Part shown: piece by piece, positions 5,542-9,135 of the stretch
Numbering within the stretch: position 1 is the first letter of the stretch
Layout of the letters: each line of letters starts with the position of its first letter
NCBI GenBank assembly: GCA_030672465.1
Contig: DAOVGJ010000222.1
Span: forward strand, 1 to 9,135
Length of the DNA: 9,135 nucleotides
Direction of reading: 5' to 3'
Source of the DNA: Pseudomonadota bacterium
Lineage (GTDB): Bacteria; Desulfobacterota; BSN033; WVXP01; G020346125
Notes under the pieces: generated by a model
Told to the model about the DNA's origin: nothing
Seen by the model: the letters and a program-made list of their open reading frames with translations, nothing else
The model's database searches: none
Made by a program: the position numbers and the translations under genes

Positions 5542-8343
5542 CTATACCGCCCGATCCTTCAAGACCCTGGGGGAGATGAAGATCAGGAGATCCTCCTTCA
5601 CATAGCTCTTCTTTTCGTACTTAAAGAGCCAGCCCAAAACGGGGATCCTCGAAAAGAAGGGAATTCCCCTCTGGCTCTTGCCCTCATCGATGTCGTACAC
5701 CCCCCCGATGACGACGATGTCGCTGTCCCTTACCAGGGCTTCAGTTATAGCTTCCTTCTTCTTAATGGTGGGGACGCCCATAACCGTTCGATCGAAATCC
5801 GGCTCATCGTTGGAGACCTTGATCTTCAACTTGATGTTTCCATCGTTGGTTACGTGGGGCGTTACGGTCAATTTCAGGTTGGCCTCGATGAACTCCGTCG
5901 TCACCGTGCCCTCCTCGGTTATCTTCAGATAGGGGATCCGATCCCCTCGTTCGATGGAGGCCTCCGTATTGTCCAGGGTGGCGATCCTCGGGCTCGATAT
6001 GACCTTGCCCCCGCCCGAATCCTCCAGGGCCTGAAGGGTGATATCCAGACTCCTCAATCCCGCGGTTTCCGAGAGCCACCCGAAGCTGATGGCCCCCCGG
6101 GCGACATCTAAGGGGAGGTTGATCAGGGTATCGGTTCCCAGCAGCCCTCCGGAGTAAGTGGATCTCCCTTTGGTTCCAATTGGGTTGCCATCCGCATCAA
6201 CCGTCGTGGTGCCATGTAGCTTCTCCACCGTCCCTCCCCAAATCACCCCGAGCTCGCGGGTAAACTTGGCGTTGGCTTCGACGATCCTGGCCTCGATCAA
6301 TATCTGAGGGGTCTTGGTATCCAGGGATGCAACCAAGTCCCTCGCCTCATCGATAGTTGACCTGATATCCTTGACGATCAGCACGTTGGTACGCTCATCT
6401 ACCGTGACGATCCCTCGATCGGTCAGTATCTCCTTGATTTGAGCTTCCAGATCCTTGGCCGTGGCGTAGTTCACGGGGATGAGCTCGGTGCTCAAATCCT
6501 CCAGTTTCTCCTTGGCCCTCCTGGCGGCTAACGCATCCTCCTCTTCCTTCTTCAATTTATCAACGGGGGCCACTCGAATTACGTTGCCAATCCTCACCTT
6601 GCCCAAATCGCTGGATTGCAGAATGATATCCAAGGCTTGATCCCACGGCACGTCGACGAGACGTATGGTCAACTTGCCCTTGACATCGTCACCAGCGATG
6701 ATGTTGAGATTGCTCACCTCTGCGATCAATCTCAGGATGTTCTTGATATCGGCGTCCTTGAAATCCAGGGATAACTTTCTCCCGGTGTACCGTTTCTGGG
6801 ACGCCAACGTCTCCAGGATGCTCTCCTTTTCCCTCAAAAGCTCTGGGGGGACCTCCTCTTTCCCAGCCCCTTGTTCCGCAGGGCTTGCAGCCTCTTTTGC
6901 GGCTTTTGCACCTTCCCGGGAACCCGTCTCCTTTTCGAGGGCCTGGGTTTTCTCGGTGGGCGCTTGTTCACCTTGGGCGGTCTCCAGCTTAGCCACCTGA
7001 GATCCCGGCTGCTCCTTTTCAGCTTCGGGGGTCTCGGCCTTGGCCCCTTGGGATTCCGGCTTCGCCTTTTCGCCTTCAGCCGCCTCCACCTCCGACACCA
7101 GGGATTCAGATGGTTCGGCTGTTCTCAGGGCTTGTCCGCGGCCAAGGGGCTTAGCCGGCTTTTCAAAATCCAAATAGATCCGCTTACCCTCCTGGGTCGC
7201 CTCGAAGTCCACCCCCTCTCTAAGGCGAACGATGATCCTTACATCCCTGGACGTCTCCGACTTCACGTTGTAAAGGCTGATATAATCAATGGGACTGTCA
7301 AAGGCCTTGGTGTCCAACCCCCGCTTCAGCCTTTCTGGGACCCTCATCTTCTTCAAATCAAGGGCTACCGCCGTCTCCGATATTTTGAAAACATCGTAGG
7401 AGGCCACATCAGAGGTGGAGACGATGATCCTCGATTTGTGGTCCATCTGTTTGAAATCGATTCCCGTCAACACCCCCAATCTCGCCACCTTCGGGGGACG
7501 CTCCTCCGGTGGACCAAATGAAACGACCAATCGGTTCTCGGCCCTGTTGATCTGAAACTGGGGCACGTGGGGGCGAGCCGAATCGAAGACGAAACGGGTC
7601 TTCTTGGGGTGTTTCCCCAGTCGGACCCTCTTCAGGAGGGGGTGGTTGACCTGGATGAGGCTCTTCGGATATGCCTTTTTCACATTCCAGACATCGATCA
7701 CCAACCGTGGGGGTTTCTCCAGCTTGAAGGAATCGTAATCCCCTATCTTTCCATCCGCGATCAAGGTTACGTGGACCCCCTTCTCCCCTTTATCCACGCT
7801 GACTCGGGTTATCTTTTCCGCCTTCGCCTTTATCTCCACGGCCTCTGGAGGGATCTTCTCCTCGGTAACCTCGACCTCCTCCCTTGCCACCCCCACCGCT
7901 CCCGTTCGCTCCACATCCACAAAGAGCTTCTTCTCCACTTTGGTGATATTATAGTTGACCGTCTTGGTCAAACCGATCTCAATCCTCCCCTTTCCCTCAT
8001 ATCGGCCAATGTCGATCTGGGTCAAGGTACCGTTGTTCACCTCGATGGGAACGGGGATATCCTCAAATTCACCGCCCGGAATATCGATGGCGATCCTGAG
8101 TGGATCCGTCAGAAGCTTAAAGAAGGTATATTTGAGGGGTTCGGACCCCTCTATAATGACACGGGTGTAGGTGGGCTCCTCACGGAAACTAATCTCCTTG
8201 ATCTTGATGGGCACTCCCTCCACTGTCTCCGGTGCCACTAGTCTTGTGGGTCCCCGAGCACAGCTAACGAGGGCATGTATGAGGAAAATGAGGCACAATG
8301 CGCAAGCCCATCGAACTGGTTTCTTGAAAAATGAATGTCTCAT
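5542..8343 (-). CDS. pilQ: Type IV pilus outer-membrane secretin PilQ
   Basis: PilQ forms the outer-membrane ring through which the type IV pilus is extended and retracted. It has 933 residues. The N-terminus is a basic signal peptide with LVSC (25-28), a lipobox that would lipidate C28. Three AMIN-like beta domains, which bind peptidoglycan in this family, are seen at about 48-145, 178-276 and 288-394. A Glu/Ala/Lys/Gln-rich linker (about 405-505) follows and contains two 17-residue repeats (425-441, 442-458). The STN/N0 domain is at about 523-595, the secretin N1 domain at about 618-675, and the secretin barrel at about 678-928, with VIGGVY (878-883), GIPFFSRIPVLGWLF (893-907) and LLIFISPRVL (919-928). 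The ATG at 8343 overlaps the pilP stop by four bases (ATGA), with GGAAGGGGG just upstream. It is the last pil gene visible; a repeat-rich spacer follows. Confidence 0.97.
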   Translation of the reverse strand: MRHSFFKKPVRWACALCLIFLIHALVSCARGPTRLVAPETVEGVPIKIKEISFREEPTYTRVIIEGSEPLKYTFFKLLTDPLRIAIDIPGGEFEDIPVPIEVNNGTLTQIDIGRYEGKGRIEIGLTKTVNYNITKVEKKLFVDVERTGAVGVAREEVEVTEEKIPPEAVEIKAKAEKITRVSVDKGEKGVHVTLIADGKIGDYDSFKLEKPPRLVIDVWNVKKAYPKSLIQVNHPLLKRVRLGKHPKKTRFVFDSARPHVPQFQINRAENRLVVSFGPPEERPPKVARLGVLTGIDFKQMDHKSRIIVSTSDVASYDVFKISETAVALDLKKMRVPERLKRGLDTKAFDSPIDYISLYNVKSETSRDVRIIVRLREGVDFEATQEGKRIYLDFEKPAKPLGRGQALRTAEPSESLVSEVEAAEGEKAKPESQGAKAETPEAEKEQPGSQVAKLETAQGEQAPTEKTQALEKETGSREGAKAAKEAASPAEQGAGKEEVPPELLREKESILETLASQKRYTGRKLSLDFKDADIKNILRLIAEVSNLNIIAGDDVKGKLTIRLVDVPWDQALDIILQSSDLGKVRIGNVIRVAPVDKLKKEEEDALAARRAKEKLEDLSTELIPVNYATAKDLEAQIKEILTDRGIVTVDERTNVLIVKDIRSTIDEARDLVASLDTKTPQILIEARIVEANAKFTRELGVIWGGTVEKLHGTTTVDADGNPIGTKGRSTYSGGLLGTDTLINLPLDVARGAISFGWLSETAGLRSLDITLQALEDSGGGKVISSPRIATLDNTEASIERGDRIPYLKITEEGTVTTEFIEANLKLTVTPHVTNDGNIKLKIKVSNDEPDFDRTVMGVPTIKKKEAITEALVRDSDIVVIGGVYDIDEGKSQRGIPFFSRIPVLGWLFKYEKKSYVKEDLLIFISPRVLKDRAV
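6970..7071 (-). repeat. In-frame 51-bp tandem duplication in the PilQ linker
   Basis: Residues 425-441 and 442-458 of PilQ align as two copies of a 17-residue unit with pattern E-K-x-x-P-x-S-Q-x-A-K-x-E-T. A third, faded unit may start at E459. The DNA copies have diverged, so the duplication is not very recent. The unit is hydrophilic and probably acts as a flexible spacer between the AMIN domains and the N0 domain. Confidence 0.65.
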
Positions 8344-8915
8344 TTCAATCCCCCTTCCTCAGGCTTTCTCAAAGGTACGGAAATCTCCCTCCGTTTGACC
8401 TGACCAAATATATCCTTATACGTCTCTTCTATGATTACTCGATTATCATGGATCTCCTTGACGCGTCCATTTCCACGTCCGATGAGGGTTCCCTTGGTGA
8501 TAATAAATCCCTTTCCGCCAGCATCCTCCACCAAGGCCCGATATCCCGTCGGTCCCTTCAAGATTCCCACTAACTTCAGCTCGCTCACATCATACCGTTG
8601 AAGGGGTGTAAGCGGGGCTTTGGAGGCCCGTTTCTTGGGTCCCAGGGCGATAAAGGACTTAAATGGGTCTCGTTTTCCCACTGGGTTATAGGTATAAGAG
8701 GGCTCCTTTTTTTCATCGACCACCTTTTCCTCTTTCTTTTTCTTCGGCGGTGGCTTATGCCTTCGATCTCTCTTTACCACGGTCACTTTTGGGGGTTTCG
8801 ATCCGCCCTCACACCCCCAGATGAGGAAAAGGGAAATACCCGCTGCTAAGAGGGCCTTGAGGTAGTACCCCCCAATTACCCTATTACCGGGCTTTATCTC
8901 TTGTTTTCTCCGCAC
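8340..8915 (-). CDS. pilP: Type IV pilus inner-membrane lipoprotein PilP
   Basis: PilP links the inner-membrane PilM-PilN-PilO platform to the secretin PilQ across the periplasm. The 191-residue product has a positively charged start, a hydrophobic stretch (about 19-33) and LIWGC with lipobox cysteine C35. A Lys/Pro-rich, probably disordered segment (about 40-72) follows, then the family's YNPVGKRDPF (76-85) and LQRYDVSELKLVGIL (105-119), and a small beta domain to about residue 182. The GTG at 8915 is chosen because an AGGAGG lies six bases ahead of it, inside the end of pilO. The gene overlaps pilO by 32 bases and pilQ by four, so the three are translated from one message. The length is close to the PilP norm of about 170-190 residues. 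Confidence 0.95.
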   Translation of the reverse strand: MRRKQEIKPGNRVIGGYYLKALLAAGISLFLIWGCEGGSKPPKVTVVKRDRRHKPPPKKKKEEKVVDEKKEPSYTYNPVGKRDPFKSFIALGPKKRASKAPLTPLQRYDVSELKLVGILKGPTGYRALVEDAGGKGFIITKGTLIGRGNGRVKEIHDNRVIIEETYKDIFGQVKRREISVPLRKPEEGGLK

Positions 8916-9135
8916 TGCCTTCCTCCTTGGTCTCGAGAAAACGAAACGTGGTGGCGAGACATGAGGTTTTCACCACTGTCTCGCCCCCTACTTGCTTTAC
9001 ATCTCCCATGGAGAAGTTGAGGACGTTGATGATTCTGTCCAGTTTGCTGATCTTATCGAAAAAGGTGGCCACGTTGTGATAACTCCCCAACATGGTCAAC
9101 TCCAAGGGAACCCGGGCATAGAATTCCTCGGGTTC
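8884..9135 (-). CDS. pilO: Type IV pilus assembly protein PilO, C-terminal part (5' truncated by window edge)
   Basis: The last 83 residues of PilO are present; the frame is open to the window edge and stops at TAA (8884-8886). PilO is a bitopic inner-membrane protein that dimerises with PilN through its periplasmic ferredoxin-like fold and contacts PilP. The visible part, starting EPEEFYARVPLELTMLGSYH, is that fold: a beta strand, then the family's GSYHNVATFFDKISKLDRIINV, then further strands (FSMGDVK, and VVKTSCLATTFRFLE). A short charged tail (about KEEGSAEKTRDKAR) follows. The N-terminal membrane helix and coiled coil are outside. A TTG at 9103-9105 is internal and not a start. The gene overlaps pilP by 32 bases and carries the pilP ribosome-binding site; pilN and pilM are expected upstream. 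Confidence 0.93.
   Translation of the reverse strand, partial: EPEEFYARVPLELTMLGSYHNVATFFDKISKLDRIINVLNFSMGDVKQVGGETVVKTSCLATTFRFLETKEEGSAEKTRDKAR

Noticed and set aside
5533..6111. 192-codon plus-strand open frame opposite the pilQ 3' end
   Set aside because: Antisense shadow of the conserved secretin domain with no recognisable protein features.
6871..8241. Long plus-strand open frames (216 and 224 codons) opposite pilQ
   Set aside because: They are antisense to a clear secretin gene, show no domain pattern, and reflect its codon bias.

Overview
The window looks like a piece of chromosome from an anaerobic or microaerophilic Gram-negative bacterium. A type IV pilus secretin with its lipoproteins implies an outer membrane. 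A class 1B-type dihydroorotate dehydrogenase and a tungsten-type aldehyde:ferredoxin oxidoreductase (AOR) suggest low-potential metabolism. Protein style, mid-range GC and repeat-rich spacers resemble Desulfobacterota (former Deltaproteobacteria) or a neighbouring uncultured phylum. That placement is an impression from the sequence, not a computed one.

Layout. Positions 1-2071 (+) carry the 3' end of pyrD and a complete recJ, coupled by a 4-base ATGA overlap. Positions 2072-2307 are a convergent spacer holding a truncated copy (2094-2209) of an inverted-repeat element. Positions 2308-4083 (-) encode a stand-alone AOR. Positions 4084-5541 are a 1.46 kb gene-poor spacer packed with repeats: a complete 186-bp foldback, MITE-like element (4335-4520), a second truncated copy of it (4779-4812), a purine-rich tract, CACGA-rich short repeats, a likely decayed gene (4837-5028), and an AT-rich foldback interrupted by a GC-rich palindromic insertion bounded by a 10-bp direct repeat. 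Positions 5542-9135 (-) are the end of a type IV pilus operon in the order pilO (partial), pilP, pilQ, with overlapping genes.

How the genes work together. PyrD makes orotate for pyrimidines and RecJ is a 5'-3' single-strand exonuclease for repair; they share a transcript but no obvious pathway. PilO, PilP and PilQ join the inner-membrane alignment complex of the type IV pilus to its outer-membrane pore. The AOR has no partner gene in view and sits between two inverted copies of the same foldback element.

I found no clear new defence or signalling system. The most notable content is the repeat biology: a small non-coding inverted-repeat family with at least three copies around the AOR gene, and a nested insertion in the spacer next to pilQ.
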